Of a DNA stretch of 33,600 bases, positions 6,709 through 16,606 are shown piece after piece. The DNA is taken from positions 1-33,600 of the forward strand of contig CAMHDS010000023.1 of NCBI GenBank assembly GCA_946183925.1. The letters run 5' to 3'. The position numbers and the translations under genes were made by a program. Under the pieces are notes generated by a model, which made no database searches, had not been told where the DNA came from, and worked only from the letters and a program-made list of their open reading frames with translations. The stretch is from an uncultured Fibrobacter sp. (GTDB taxonomy: Bacteria > Fibrobacterota > Fibrobacteria > Fibrobacterales > Fibrobacteraceae). The stretch's first letter is position 1. Each line of letters begins with the position of its first letter.

Positions 6709-7788
6709 ATGAACACGGAAAAAACGCACATCTCCTTTGCCGCCCTCTTGCTTTTGGCGTTCGGCTTTTTCACCTTCTCTTTCGGAGGTCCTATGAATCA
6801 TCCCCTGTTGGAAAACGTTCTCTTGACGGGCCGCTGGCAAGTTTCGCCCCAGGCCCTTACCGCAAGCGCTCCCGGAGTCATGGTCCAGTTTGCCGCTACC
6901 ACGAAGGAACTTTCCTTTGACTTGGAAGGGGAGGCCCGCTACCGTCTGGATATGGATGGCAAGACCGCCGAGTATTTCGTCATCGACGCCCGCGAAACCC
7001 ACAAGGTAAAAGTCCAGGGCGAAGGCGTCCACCAGTTCCGCCTGATCAAGGTAAGCGAGTCCAATCCGGGAAAGATCAACCTCTACGGTATCGACCTCGG
7101 CAAGGGGGGCAAGTTTGGGCCCACACCCAAGGCCTCCAACCGGCGCATTGAATTTATCGGGGATTCCTACAGTGTAGGTTACGGCAACGAGGCGAACGGC
7201 CCCGAAGACGGCGCCGTATTCGAAAAGACCAATACTTCCAAGAGTTACGCCTTTTTGCTGGCCGACGGCTACAAGGCGGACTTCCAGATTAACGCGGTGA
7301 GCGGCCGCGGCCTTGTCCGTAACTACGACGGGATTGTGCCCGACTGGCCTTTAAGCAGGCTCTACGACTACACCGTCTTTGGTGCGGCGGAACAGGGGGA
7401 ATCCGAACTCTGGAATTTCGAGACATTTCACCCCCAGGTCATCGTGATTTTTGTGGGCATCAACGATTTTCAGGGCAATCCTCCCTACGCAGACCCTGCC
7501 GCCTTCAAGGCGGCCTACGATGCCCTGCTCACAAAACTCCGCAAGTTGCACCCTGGGGTGAAGTTCCTGCTGGTATCTACCAAGACCTGGCCTAACGACG
7601 CCATGACTCCTGCGGTGCAACAGATTTTCAAGGACCAGCAGGCGAAGGGCTTCAAGGACCTGGAGTACAAGTTGGTCCAGACTGAGAACACCGCGCTCCA
7701 CGGTCACCCCTCCCTTCACTCCCAAGAAGAACTCGCGCAGGCCCTCCGTTTTACGGTTGGCCGATTAGGAGGCTTTTTGAGCAGGTAA
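6709..7788 (+). CDS. CE2-family acetyl esterase (acetylxylan esterase type)
   Basis: A 359-residue exported enzyme expected to remove acetyl groups from hemicellulose such as acetylxylan. An N-terminal hydrophobic segment (about 10-26) is followed by a jelly-roll-like beta domain (about 35-135), then an SGNH hydrolase domain. Visible motifs are EFIGDSYSVGYGN with catalytic Ser153, VGINDF (oxyanion-hole Asn252) and HGHPS, with His333 the likely catalytic His. This two-domain order is typical of carbohydrate esterase family 2. No secretion sorting tail is evident at the C-terminus. There is no obvious ribosome binding site; TATATT at 6692-6697 lies 11 nt before the ATG, so any leader is very short. 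A GGDEF gene follows after a stem-loop. Confidence 0.85.
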   Translation: MNTEKTHISFAALLLLAFGFFTFSFGGPMNHPLLENVLLTGRWQVSPQALTASAPGVMVQFAATTKELSFDLEGEARYRLDMDGKTAEYFVIDARETHKVKVQGEGVHQFRLIKVSESNPGKINLYGIDLGKGGKFGPTPKASNRRIEFIGDSYSVGYGNEANGPEDGAVFEKTNTSKSYAFLLADGYKADFQINAVSGRGLVRNYDGIVPDWPLSRLYDYTVFGAAEQGESELWNFETFHPQVIVIFVGINDFQGNPPYADPAAFKAAYDALLTKLRKLHPGVKFLLVSTKTWPNDAMTPAVQQIFKDQQAKGFKDLEYKLVQTENTALHGHPSLHSQEELAQALRFTVGRLGGFLSR

Positions 7789-7810
7789 ACTATTGTTTTC
7801 GCAATAGTTT
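7787..7810 (+). terminator. Stem-loop after the CE2 gene
   Basis: AAACTATTG (7787-7795) and CAATAGTTT (7802-7810) form a perfect 9-bp AT-rich stem with loop TTTTCG, overlapping the CE2 stop codon and followed by a T-rich stretch. A terminator is plausible, though the stem is weak in GC. Confidence 0.45.
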
Positions 7811-7848
7811 TGTATTATTTTGAAAGCAAGTTAAACGGAATCTTTTAG

Positions 7849-9183
7849 ATGTCTTGGTTGATGGAAAAGATATATGCCCTGTTCAGGATGAATATCCTGA
7901 TTTTTGTGCTCCTTGCCGCTACGGTTATCGCCCTTACGGCTTACCACAAGGGGCTGAACGACATTGTCTTCTTGAACCTTTCCGACTACCCTTACATTAT
8001 CGCCCAGACGGACTCCGCCGACGGCGGTAATTCCGCAGTCAAACTGATCCGTACGGATTCTTCCGTGGTGGTGGACTACGAACTGCGGGAAGGCTACGCT
8101 TACCCCTTTGCGGGTATCAAGATTTTGCTGGGAGATGGCCAGACCAAAGGATTGGACCTTTCCCACTACGACAGTATTTTCGTGTGGATTAAGCCCCGCG
8201 GCGAAGGAACGGTGCGCCTCTATATGCGCAGCTACGACCCGTCCATTTACCGCGAAGGCGACGAAAGTTCCCTGAAATTCAACGAACTGGAATTTTTCCC
8301 GCTAGAAGAAACCTACCCTGCGGTGTTCGTGCCCCAGGAATTCCGCGTGGCGGGCTGGTGGGTGGCCCAGAACGAAATCAACGTGCACAAGGCCCGCGTG
8401 GACCTGTCCAACGTGCCCCTTATCGAAATCCAGACGGGCACCAACGCACCCCTGGGCTACGGCACCATGGAAATTCGCGGCCTCTGCTTCAAGGGCAAGA
8501 AGATTGCCTGGGCCGACCTGGTGACCATCATCGTCGCCATCTGGTTCGTGACCTTCTTGATCATCTTGATTATCCGCTTCTTCGACTACAGCCGTGAACG
8601 GGCTTCCAACAAGAAAAAGCGCGAGGAACTGGAAAAGAACCTGAAGGCCCTGGAAATCGAGAAGAGCGAATACGAAAAGTCCAGCAAGGAAGACCCGCTG
8701 ACGGGTTGCCTGAACCGTGCGGGCTTCAGCAGCGTGCTTATGCGTGAACACGAGGAACTGGTGAAGAATGGAAGCCCCGTTTCCTTCGTGATTCTGGATA
8801 TCGACCATTTCAAGGACGTGAACGACACCTGGGGCCACAACGTTGGCGACGAAGTGCTGGTGAACCTCACCAAGCTTATCCAGGGCAAGATCCGTAACAC
8901 CGATGCCCTGGTCCGCTGGGGTGGCGAAGAATTCGTGATCCTCTGCGGCGACACGCCTATCCAGAACGCCCAGTTCTTGGCCGAAAAGCTCCGTCACGCC
9001 ATCGAGACGACCCAGCTTATCAAGCAGCAGGTGGTCACCTGTTCCTTCGGTATCGCCGAAATGGTTGCGGGCGAAGATCCCAAGCGCCTGTTCGACCGTG
9101 CGGACAAGGCCCTGTATGCCTCCAAGCAGGCAGGCCGCAACCGTGTGACCAGCGCCACCTTCAAGAAGTCCGAATCCAAGTAG
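7849..9183 (+). CDS. Membrane-bound diguanylate cyclase (GGDEF)
   Basis: A 444-residue sensor protein. TM1 at about 16-31 is followed by a periplasmic domain of about 185 residues that looks beta-rich (possible carbohydrate-binding or CIA30-like fold, uncertain), TM2 at about 222-243, a charged coiled coil (about 248-280), and a GGDEF domain. The active-site loop is GGEEF at 358-362, preceded five residues earlier by RNTD (349-352), the RxxD inhibitory site, so feedback inhibition by c-di-GMP is expected. FVILDIDHFKDVNDTWGH is the metal- and substrate-binding segment. It probably turns an extracellular cue into c-di-GMP synthesis. No EAL domain is present. Convergent with hppA, 4 bp apart. 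The ribosome binding site is weak; ATG 7861 is an alternative start. Confidence 0.92.
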   Translation: MSWLMEKIYALFRMNILIFVLLAATVIALTAYHKGLNDIVFLNLSDYPYIIAQTDSADGGNSAVKLIRTDSSVVVDYELREGYAYPFAGIKILLGDGQTKGLDLSHYDSIFVWIKPRGEGTVRLYMRSYDPSIYREGDESSLKFNELEFFPLEETYPAVFVPQEFRVAGWWVAQNEINVHKARVDLSNVPLIEIQTGTNAPLGYGTMEIRGLCFKGKKIAWADLVTIIVAIWFVTFLIILIIRFFDYSRERASNKKKREELEKNLKALEIEKSEYEKSSKEDPLTGCLNRAGFSSVLMREHEELVKNGSPVSFVILDIDHFKDVNDTWGHNVGDEVLVNLTKLIQGKIRNTDALVRWGGEEFVILCGDTPIQNAQFLAEKLRHAIETTQLIKQQVVTCSFGIAEMVAGEDPKRLFDRADKALYASKQAGRNRVTSATFKKSESK

Positions 9184-9187
9184 TAGG

Positions 9188-11554
9188 CTAGAACAGGAAT
9201 CCGCCGAAGCGGACGATTACTCCTGTAAAGACGACGCTCACCATAGTCATGAGCTTGATGAGGATATTCAGGGAAGGACCTGCGGTATCCTTGAAGGGGT
9301 CGCCTACGGTATCGCCGACGACGGCGGACTTGTGTGTATCGGAGCCCTTGCCGCCGTAGTTCCCTTTTTCCACAAACTTCTTCGCGTTATCCCAGGCGCC
9401 GCCTGCATTGTTCAGCATGGTGGCAAGGGCAAAACCGCACGCAAGTCCGCCCACCAGCAGGCCGAACACTCCGGCCACGCCCATAAAGAGCCCCACCAGC
9501 ACCGGGACCACAACTGCCAGGAGCGACGGGATGACCATTTCGTGTTGGGCGCCTACGGTAGAAATTTCCACGCAGCGGGCGTAATCCGGCTGGCCCGTAC
9601 CTTCCATGATTCCGGGGATTTCCCTGAACTGCCGACGTACTTCTTCGACCATGGCGCTGGCGGCACGGCCCACCGCCTTGATGGTGAGGGCGCAGAACAC
9701 GAAGGCCATCATGGCACCGATGAAGATGCCTCCCAGCAGCAGCGGGTTCATGAGGTTCAGGTTGTAGATGTTCATGAAGTCCACGTAGTTCGCCTTGCTG
9801 GCCACAAGGCCGATAAGCTCGCCGCTGGCAGAGACGGCGCGGTTTCCGCCGTCGAGAATCTTTGCACCGTCTATGTTGGCTACCGCATTTACCAGGTCCT
9901 GGCTGTGGTTCGCGAAGGTGACGCTGCCTACGTTCCAGAGGCCCTTGGCCGATGTGGCCAGGTGGCCAATCCATATCTTGATTTCTTCGACATAAGAGGC
10001 CAACAGTGCCATGGCGGTAAGGGCCGCAGACCCGATGGCGAATCCCTTTCCGGTGGCGGCGGTGGTGTTTCCCAGCATGTCCAGTTCGTCGGTACGGGCG
10101 CGCACGCTGGCGTCAAGCCCTGCCATTTCGGCGTTTCCGCCGGCGTTATCGGCAATAGGCCCGAAGGCGTCTGTAGCCAGGGTAATTCCCAAGGTGCTGA
10201 GCATGCCCACGGCCGCAAAGCCTACGCCGTAAAGTCCCATGGCCATGTTTTCAAAACCGCCAGCGCAGCCGAAGGCGGCAATGATGCCGATGACGATGGT
10301 CACCACAGGGAGCCCCGTAGAGAACATGCCCACCGAAATACCGTCGATGATAGTGGTGGCAGCACCCAGCTTTGCCTGGCCCGCGATGCCCCTGGTAGGC
10401 TTGTAGGCGTCGGAGGTGTAGTATTCCGTAAACTGCCCGATAAGCACGCCGGCGGCAAGTCCCGAAAGCACCGCCCCGAAAATTCCCATGCCGATAAATC
10501 CAAGTTTCACCATGACAAAGAGGGCGATGAGGATCATGATGGAAGAGCCCAGCGTTCCTGTCAGGAGGGAGTGGAGAAGGTTCTTGGTGGTAGCGTCTTC
10601 CTTGGTGCGGACCATGAAAATGCCCACCACCGAAAGCACGATACCGATGGCCGCCACCACCATGGGGGCGAGCACGTAGTTGAGGCCTCCGGGGAGGGCC
10701 GCTCCCAGAGCCGCCGTGGCCAAGATGGACCCGCAGTAAGATTCGTAAAGGTCGGCTCCCATGCCGGCTACGTCTCCTACGTTGTCGCCCACGTTGTCGG
10801 CGATGGTGGCCGGGTTTCTCGGGTCGTCTTCGGGAATGCCCGCTTCTACCTTGCCCACCAGGTCGGCGCCTACGTCGGCCGCCTTGGTGTAGATGCCTCC
10901 GCCTACGCGGGCGAACAGCGCCTGCAAAGAGGCGCCCATGCCGAAGGTCAGCATGGTGGTGGTAATTTCCACCATCTTGCCGTGGAGCCAGGCGTCATTT
11001 TGCAAGAGAGAATCGCTCCAGCCGCCTAACGCTAGTTTGTTTGCAATGTCGGCGCCGAAACCGAACACGTTGTGGTCATAGATGTAGTTCAGCAAGATAA
11101 ACCACGCCGAAATATCCAGCAGGCCAAACCCCACCACCACAAGGCCCATGACGGCCCCGCTTCTGAAGGCGATGACAAGCCCCCGGTTCAGGCTGCTCAT
11201 GGCGCCCTGGGCCGTTCTGGAGCTTGCGTAAGTGGCAGTCTTCATTCCCAAAAAACCGCACAGGCCGCTGAAGAAACCGCCGGTAAGGAACGCCACCGGC
11301 ACAAATGGGTTCTGGATGCCCATGATGGCGAGCACCACGAACACCGCGAACAGCACCGTAAAGACGATGGAGACGGTCTTGTATTGGCGCCTCAGGTAGG
11401 CAAACGCCCCCACCCGCACAAAGTGGGCGATGGCTTTCATTTTGTGGTTGCCGTCGGGAGCTTTTTTCATGGCCCTGTAGAACAGGTAGGCCATAACGAG
11501 GGCGAACAGGGCCGCGACAGGAACAAGGAACCAAAAACTGGGAATCGTAGTCAT
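9188..11554 (-). CDS. hppA: K+-dependent membrane ion-pumping pyrophosphatase
   Basis: A 788-residue, multi-pass membrane pyrophosphatase coupling pyrophosphate hydrolysis to H+ or Na+ export. Signature segments are [19 protein letters not shown] at about 227-245 and [20 protein letters not shown] at about 254-273, with their acidic pyrophosphate/Mg ligands. [10 protein letters not shown] carries Ala and Gly at the positions that mark K+-dependent enzymes (K+-independent ones have Lys and Thr). K+-dependent members include all known Na+ pumps and some H+ pumps, so the ion is not settled by sequence alone. The start has a textbook ribosome binding site AGGAGG 6 nt upstream. It would recover energy from pyrophosphate made in biosynthesis, useful to a fermenter. 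Divergent from the ispA operon. Confidence 0.95.
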   Translation of the reverse strand: MTTIPSFWFLVPVAALFALVMAYLFYRAMKKAPDGNHKMKAIAHFVRVGAFAYLRRQYKTVSIVFTVLFAVFVVLAIMGIQNPFVPVAFLTGGFFSGLCGFLGMKTATYASSRTAQGAMSSLNRGLVIAFRSGAVMGLVVVGFGLLDISAWFILLNYIYDHNVFGFGADIANKLALGGWSDSLLQNDAWLHGKMVEITTTMLTFGMGASLQALFARVGGGIYTKAADVGADLVGKVEAGIPEDDPRNPATIADNVGDNVGDVAGMGADLYESYCGSILATAALGAALPGGLNYVLAPMVVAAIGIVLSVVGIFMVRTKEDATTKNLLHSLLTGTLGSSIMILIALFVMVKLGFIGMGIFGAVLSGLAAGVLIGQFTEYYTSDAYKPTRGIAGQAKLGAATTIIDGISVGMFSTGLPVVTIVIGIIAAFGCAGGFENMAMGLYGVGFAAVGMLSTLGITLATDAFGPIADNAGGNAEMAGLDASVRARTDELDMLGNTTAATGKGFAIGSAALTAMALLASYVEEIKIWIGHLATSAKGLWNVGSVTFANHSQDLVNAVANIDGAKILDGGNRAVSASGELIGLVASKANYVDFMNIYNLNLMNPLLLGGIFIGAMMAFVFCALTIKAVGRAASAMVEEVRRQFREIPGIMEGTGQPDYARCVEISTVGAQHEMVIPSLLAVVVPVLVGLFMGVAGVFGLLVGGLACGFALATMLNNAGGAWDNAKKFVEKGNYGGKGSDTHKSAVVGDTVGDPFKDTAGPSLNILIKLMTMVSVVFTGVIVRFGGFLF

Positions 11555-11685
11555 GGGAACCTCCTATTTGAAATCTATCTCCAAAAAAAGAAAAAAGCAC
11601 AACTCGGTCCATTTATTTATGACGAAACGGGGAAAAAGGGGATAAAATGGGGGTAAAACGGGATAGGGGGACCCCCTGATTTAAG

Positions 11686-11691
11686 TATCTT
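11686..11691 (+). promoter_or_regulatory. -10-like TATCTT, leaderless configuration (ispA operon)
   Basis: TATCTT is followed by 7 nt (TTGGGGG-type) and the ispA ATG at 11699. Just upstream is GGGGGACCCCC (11666-11676). The GGGGG next to the ATG is too close to act as a normal ribosome binding site. Confidence 0.5.
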
Positions 11692-11698
11692 TGGGGGT

Positions 11699-12586
11699 AT
11701 GCAGTCTATTGAAAAAGAAGCAGCTATTGCACAGGACTATCTGTCCAAGATTTCTGTAGAGGCGGAAGCCCTATTTGACAAGTACCTCCCTCCGGTAACG
11801 GATCAGCCCTGCCGGTTGCACGAGGCCATGCGCTATTCTATGCTGGCGGGCGGTAAGCGCCTGCGTCCTGCCCTTGTTAGGGCTACTTTTGACATGTTTG
11901 GCGGCAAGGGCGAAGGCGTTGAGCTCGCCATGGTCGCTCTGGAGATGATCCACACCTTCTCCCTCATTCACGACGACCTGCCCTGTATCGACAACGACGA
12001 CTTCCGCAGGGGCAAGCCCACCAGCCACAAACAGTTTGGCGAGGCTACGGCCGTAATGGCAGGAGATGCCCTTTGCGTGCTTGCTTTTGAACTCATGGGC
12101 AAGACGGGAAACGCCCGTGCAATCGAAGTCCTTGCACACCTGCTCAGCACCTACGGCCTTATCGGCGGCGAAATGATCGACATTGAGTGCGAAGGCAAGG
12201 AAGTGGACCTGGAAACGGTGGACTACATCCATTACCACAAGACGGCGGCCCTTATCGAGGCGGCCTTGCAGGTAGGCGCCATGCTTGCCGGTGCAAGCGA
12301 TGCCGACATCCAGGTCATCCGCAAGTACGGCAAGTCCATCGGGCTTGCGTTCCAGATTGTGGACGATATCCTGGACATTGTCTCCACTACCGAAGAACTG
12401 GGCAAGGATGCCGGTTCCGACATCGAGAAGGGCAAGGCCACCTATCCCTCCGTGGTGGGGCTTGACCGCTCCAGGGAAAAGGCCAAGGAACTCTTCGAAG
12501 AGTCCATCAAGTCTCTGGATTCCCTTTCCTGCGATACCGAAATCCTTCGGGCCATAGCCGCATTCATTATCACCCGGGTTAAGTAA
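11699..12586 (+). CDS. ispA: Farnesyl diphosphate synthase-type polyprenyl synthetase
   Basis: A 295-residue trans-prenyltransferase that condenses IPP with allylic diphosphates. Visible motifs are GGKRLRPALV (51-60), the first Asp-rich motif DDLPCID (92-98, the DDx4D bacterial form) and the second DDILD (222-226). Phe87 five residues before the first motif (HTFSLIHDD) matches the chain-length pattern of bacterial FPP synthases, so the product is probably C15, though geranylgeranyl cannot be excluded. It is the first gene of an operon: its TAA overlaps the dxs ATG by 1 nt (TAATG), which puts the first and a later step of isoprenoid synthesis under common control. Confidence 0.92.
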   Translation: MQSIEKEAAIAQDYLSKISVEAEALFDKYLPPVTDQPCRLHEAMRYSMLAGGKRLRPALVRATFDMFGGKGEGVELAMVALEMIHTFSLIHDDLPCIDNDDFRRGKPTSHKQFGEATAVMAGDALCVLAFELMGKTGNARAIEVLAHLLSTYGLIGGEMIDIECEGKEVDLETVDYIHYHKTAALIEAALQVGAMLAGASDADIQVIRKYGKSIGLAFQIVDDILDIVSTTEELGKDAGSDIEKGKATYPSVVGLDRSREKAKELFEESIKSLDSLSCDTEILRAIAAFIITRVK

Positions 12587-14454
12587 TGGAACTGAAAGAC
12601 ATAAAGTCTCCCGAGGACATCAAGCATTGTTCTGTGGAGGAACTTTATAACCTGGCGTCCCAGGTACGCGAGACCATCATTGGCCAGGTGGCCAAGCATG
12701 GCGGCCACTTGGCGTCTAGCCTCGGGGTGGTAGAACTGACCATCGCCCTCCATTACGTGTTCAACGCTCCCGAAGACAAGATTGTCTGGGACGTAGGGCA
12801 CCAGGCCTATGTGCACAAGCTTTTGACAGGCCGCTACGACCGGTTCGACACGCTCCGCCAGCAGGGCGGCATTTCCGGATTTTTGAAACGCTGCGAAAGC
12901 GAGTATGACTGCTTTGGCGCAGGACATGCCACCACCTCCATTTCGGCGGCTCTTGGCTTTGCTGTGGCCCGCAACCACTTTAATCGCAAGAACAACGTGG
13001 TGGCTGTCATCGGTGACGGCTCCATGACCGGCGGTATGGCTTACGAGGCCCTGAACAACGCGGGTATTTCGAAGCAGAACATGACCATCATCTTGAACGA
13101 TAACAAGATGAGCATCGCTCCCAATGTGGGCGGGTTCAGCAAGTACCTGAACCGCGTGATATCCGACCCGGTCTACAACAAGATGCGCTCCGATTTGGAC
13201 CGCCTCATGACAAGGCTCCCCGGAGTACTAGGGAGTAGGTTCCGCGATTTGTTCTTGCAGGTGGAAAACGCGGCGAAGAACGCCGTGAAGCCGGGCGCTT
13301 TCTTCGAAGACCTGGGTATCCGCTATTTCGGGCCTATCGACGGTCACGACATCAACGAACTGATCATGATTCTCGAGCGGGTCAAGTCTCAGCCGGGGCC
13401 TTGCCTGGTCCATGTTCTGACCGAGAAGGGCCGCGGGCTGAACGCCGCCGAGAAGAACCCCACCAAGTTCCACGGCACGGGCCCCTTCGACCCCGAAAGC
13501 GGACTTCCTCTTTCGCCGGGCAGCCCGAACCCATCGCTCACCAGCGTGTTCGGAAAGACCTTGCTGGAACTTGCCCGTAAGGATGACCGCATTATCGGGA
13601 TTACGGCCGCCATGCCCACGGGTTGCGGCCTGGACATCGTGGCCAAGGAACTGCCCGACCGGGTGATAGACGTTGGCATTGCCGAAGAGCATGCGGTGAC
13701 CTTTGCCGCTGGCCTTGCCTGCGACGGCGTGGTGCCGGTGGTGGCCATCTACTCCAGCTTTATGCAGCGGGCCTACGACCAGATTATGCACGACGTGGCC
13801 CTGCAGAAACTCCATGTGGTGTTCGTGCTGGACCGTGCGGGCCTTGTTGGCGCCGACGGGCCTACCCATCATGGAACCTTTGACCTGTCGTTCCTCCGGA
13901 CTGTGCCGGGCATGACCATTCTTGCGCCTTCCGATGAGAACGAACTTCGGGATATGCTGACGGCCTCCATCGACATGGAAGGCCCCGTGGCTATCCGCTA
14001 CCCCCGCGGAATCGCCCTTGCCGAGAAAATGGCAGAGCCACCTGCGACAGTAGATGTGAAGCTCCCGAAGGTCTTGGAACAGGGCAAGGATATTCTGCTT
14101 CTGGGCGCCGGGTTCATGACCAACGAACTGAAAAAGACGGCGAAGATTCTTCGCGAGCATGGGCATAACCCCACTCTCGTGGACGCCCGCTTGGTGAAGC
14201 CTCTGGATACCGAATGTTATCGCAGTCTGTTTGAAGGTCACGACACCATCGTCACTCTCGAGGACAACACTTTGGTAGGCGGCTTTGGCTCTGCCGTGAT
14301 GGAGCTCGCCGCAGATTTAGGATATTCAGGCAAGAAGTTCTTCCGGTTCGGAATCCCGGATAATTTTGTGGAGCAAGGTGAAATCAAGAACCTTTACAAA
14401 CTCTTGAAAATCGATGGCGAATCTGTCGCCGAACAACTGATGGAAAAACTATGA
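12586..14454 (+). CDS. dxs: 1-deoxy-D-xylulose-5-phosphate synthase
   Basis: A 622-residue thiamine diphosphate enzyme that condenses pyruvate and glyceraldehyde 3-phosphate, the entry step of the MEP isoprenoid pathway. GDGSMTGGMAYEALNNAG is the ThDP-binding motif; AEEHAVTFAAGLA and LDRAGLVGADGPTHHG are the transketolase-type pyrimidine-domain motifs; the C-terminal domain ends near VEQGEIKNLYKLL. The length is normal for the family. The ATG overlaps the ispA stop by 1 nt and the stop overlaps the next gene by 4 nt (ATGA), so the three are translationally coupled. The product supplies IPP/DMAPP for the upstream prenyl synthase and also thiamine and pyridoxal precursors. Confidence 0.97.
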   Translation: MELKDIKSPEDIKHCSVEELYNLASQVRETIIGQVAKHGGHLASSLGVVELTIALHYVFNAPEDKIVWDVGHQAYVHKLLTGRYDRFDTLRQQGGISGFLKRCESEYDCFGAGHATTSISAALGFAVARNHFNRKNNVVAVIGDGSMTGGMAYEALNNAGISKQNMTIILNDNKMSIAPNVGGFSKYLNRVISDPVYNKMRSDLDRLMTRLPGVLGSRFRDLFLQVENAAKNAVKPGAFFEDLGIRYFGPIDGHDINELIMILERVKSQPGPCLVHVLTEKGRGLNAAEKNPTKFHGTGPFDPESGLPLSPGSPNPSLTSVFGKTLLELARKDDRIIGITAAMPTGCGLDIVAKELPDRVIDVGIAEEHAVTFAAGLACDGVVPVVAIYSSFMQRAYDQIMHDVALQKLHVVFVLDRAGLVGADGPTHHGTFDLSFLRTVPGMTILAPSDENELRDMLTASIDMEGPVAIRYPRGIALAEKMAEPPATVDVKLPKVLEQGKDILLLGAGFMTNELKKTAKILREHGHNPTLVDARLVKPLDTECYRSLFEGHDTIVTLEDNTLVGGFGSAVMELAADLGYSGKKFFRFGIPDNFVEQGEIKNLYKLLKIDGESVAEQLMEKL

Positions 14455-15710
14455 GCGAAGAAAACAAAACCCCGCGTACCATAAGGAAAACTTTGGACCG
14501 CAAGTTCGGCGTCAGCGAAAACCGTGATGAACGCCGCCCCCGCCGTGAAGAAAAGACCGGCGATGATAGGGAATTTGGCCGTGGCCCCCGCGGGGACCGC
14601 CCCCGTGGACTTCGCGAAGACGGAAGCCTCCGTGAAGGCCGCACAGGGGAACGCCGTTTCGACCGCGATCGCAAGCCCTTTGACCGCGAACGCCGTCCCC
14701 GCCGTTTTGACGACAGGCCCTTCGGCCGTTCCGAAAGGTTCGGTCATGACCGCCGCCGCGATGGAGACCGCCCTTTCCGCGGGTTCGACAAGGCCGGTTT
14801 TGAAAAATCCAGCAGGCCCATTTACCGCCAGCGTCCGGAACAGAAATCCGACGCCTTTCAGGATGAGAACCTGGACGAGTCCGTATTGGAAGCCCGCGCC
14901 GCCCAGGCAGAAACCGTAGAGGAAAGCGCCGGCAATCCGCCCTGGTTCAAGAAGCTTCTGGCCCTCACCACAGAAAAGGGCCGCGAACGCGAAGGCCGTT
15001 TCTTGGGCGAAGGCGTCCATGTGGTGACTGAGCTGGTGAAGAACCATCGCGAGCTGGTCATTGCCGTTTACGCCGTCGAAGGTTTTGAGGACCAGACTCT
15101 GCTGGACCTCATCAACGAGGCGGGAATCACCCTTCACGACATGCCTGCCGATCAGATGAAGCAGATCAGCTCTACGGTGACTCCTCAGGGCATTATCGCC
15201 CATTGCCGTATTGCAAATACCAAGCCCAACTACGAATCCAGCCGCAGCGTGCTGACCCTTGTCGATGCCGTACAGGATCCGGGTAATTTGGGAACGCTAT
15301 TCCGCACGAGCCTCGGCTTTGGTTCCAACGGCATGATTCTTGGTCGTGGCACCGTGAGCCCCTTCAACCCGAAGGTGGTCCGTGGTTCCTCGGGAACTTT
15401 CCTCCGGGTACCTTTCGAATTTGACGTGGACCTGATTGACCAGATCAATTTCTTGCGCAGCAAGGGATACACGATTATCGCCACGGACCTGCATGCCAAG
15501 CAGTCCCTGCGTCAGATTCCTGAACGCAAGCTCCGCAAGATGGCTTTCTTGGTAGGTAACGAAGGTGCAGGTACCAACCCCTACTTTATCGAACTTGCCG
15601 ACGAGACGGTGAAGATTCCCATGAGCAGCGAGCTGGAATCCCTGAACGTGGCGGTGGCTCACGGCATTCTCAGCTACGAGGCCGCCCAGATTCAAGAGGA
15701 GCTGAAGTAA
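14451..15710 (+). CDS. TrmH/SpoU-family RNA 2'-O-methyltransferase, extended N-terminus
   Basis: A 419-residue protein. The C-terminal two thirds is a SPOUT methyltransferase: a substrate-binding-like domain at about 160-245, then motif 1 VDAVQDPGNLGTLFRT, motif 2 FLVGNEGAG and motif 3 IPMSSELESLNVAVAHG, which form the trefoil-knot SAM site. Such enzymes methylate ribose in 23S rRNA or tRNA; RlmB is the closest guess but the target is not certain. Residues 1 to about 135 are a low-complexity, Arg/Asp/Gly-rich tail (RGPRGDRPRG, RRFDRDRKPFDRERRPRRF), probably disordered and RNA-binding. It is coupled to dxs by ATGA and to pyrF by TAATG overlaps. Confidence 0.88.
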   Translation: MSEENKTPRTIRKTLDRKFGVSENRDERRPRREEKTGDDREFGRGPRGDRPRGLREDGSLREGRTGERRFDRDRKPFDRERRPRRFDDRPFGRSERFGHDRRRDGDRPFRGFDKAGFEKSSRPIYRQRPEQKSDAFQDENLDESVLEARAAQAETVEESAGNPPWFKKLLALTTEKGREREGRFLGEGVHVVTELVKNHRELVIAVYAVEGFEDQTLLDLINEAGITLHDMPADQMKQISSTVTPQGIIAHCRIANTKPNYESSRSVLTLVDAVQDPGNLGTLFRTSLGFGSNGMILGRGTVSPFNPKVVRGSSGTFLRVPFEFDVDLIDQINFLRSKGYTIIATDLHAKQSLRQIPERKLRKMAFLVGNEGAGTNPYFIELADETVKIPMSSELESLNVAVAHGILSYEAAQIQEELK

Positions 15711-16603
15711 TGAACTTTCAGGCTCGTTTAGAAGAACGCATCGCCAAGTGCGGGAACCCGATTTGCCTAGGCATGGATCCTGTGCTCAAGCTGATTGACC
15801 CCTGCTGCCCCGATGGTTCTGCCGAAGACAAGATCAAGCGTTTCTATTCCGAAATTCTGGAATGCGCCCTGAAGCGGGGCGTGACTCCCGCCGTGGTCAA
15901 GCCCAACAGCGCCTACTATGAATGTGTGAGCGTGCAGGCCATGCTGGTGTTGCAACAGCTGATTGCCGACTACCGGAGCGCAGGCATTCCGGTGATTCTC
16001 GACGCCAAGCGCGGCGATATCGGCAAGTCCAGCGCCGCCTACGCCACCGCCGCCTACGACGTTTACAAGGCAGACGCCGTGACGGTTTCTCCCTGGATGG
16101 GCGCCGATTCCGTCGGTCCTTTTATTCGCGAGAATTCCGAGAACGGCGCCTATGTGCTGCTTCGCACCAGCAACAAGGGCGCCCATGATTTCCAGGATCT
16201 GCCTGTGGTCCGTAGCGACGACCCTCGCGACAAGGCCGAAGCGTTTTATTCCGTAGCCGACAAGATTATGGAATGGGACGGAAACCTCGGTTACCTGGGC
16301 GCCGTCGTCGGAGCGACCCACCCCGAAGAGCTTGAAAAGATTACGGCCTACACCGTGGCCCACAAGCACGAAATTCCCTTCCTGATTCCGGGAGTTTCTA
16401 TTCCGGGCGTGCCCGGCGGTCAGGGCGGCGACGCCAAGACGGTACTTACCGCCATTGCCAACGGCGGCGGCAAGCGCAAGTTCCACGTACTCAACAGCAG
16501 TAGCGGCCTGAATTTTGCCTACCAGCGCAGCGGTAACCCGGCGAACTTCGCAAGCGACTGCATCGATGCCCTCGAAAAACTCGCGGAGGCCTGTTCCATG
16601 TAG
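15710..16603 (+). CDS. pyrF: Orotidine 5'-phosphate decarboxylase (long form)
   Basis: A 297-residue enzyme making UMP from OMP, the last step of de novo pyrimidine synthesis. VILDAKRGDIGKSSAAYA holds the catalytic Asp-Lys-x-x-Asp array of the family, VVKPNSAYYE is the first phosphate/ribose-binding strand, and LIPGVSIPGVPGGQGGD is the phosphate-binding loop. Its length puts it in the longer PyrF subfamily 2 rather than the 230-residue E. coli type. It is the last gene of the ispA-dxs-trmH-pyrF operon, overlapping the methyltransferase stop by 1 nt. The grouping with isoprenoid genes is probably organisational rather than mechanistic. The region after the stop holds hairpins and a heptamer array. 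Confidence 0.95.
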   Translation: MNFQARLEERIAKCGNPICLGMDPVLKLIDPCCPDGSAEDKIKRFYSEILECALKRGVTPAVVKPNSAYYECVSVQAMLVLQQLIADYRSAGIPVILDAKRGDIGKSSAAYATAAYDVYKADAVTVSPWMGADSVGPFIRENSENGAYVLLRTSNKGAHDFQDLPVVRSDDPRDKAEAFYSVADKIMEWDGNLGYLGAVVGATHPEELEKITAYTVAHKHEIPFLIPGVSIPGVPGGQGGDAKTVLTAIANGGGKRKFHVLNSSSGLNFAYQRSGNPANFASDCIDALEKLAEACSM

Positions 16604-16606
16604 AAT

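Noticed and set aside
9332..11029. Long open frame (565 codons) on the plus strand opposite hppA
   Set aside because: It is the antisense shadow of a GC-biased, strongly conserved gene; its translation is His/Gly/Arg-rich and has no domain.
13228..14241. 337-codon minus-strand frame inside dxs
   Set aside because: Shadow of the conserved dxs frame; no ribosome binding site or recognisable family.
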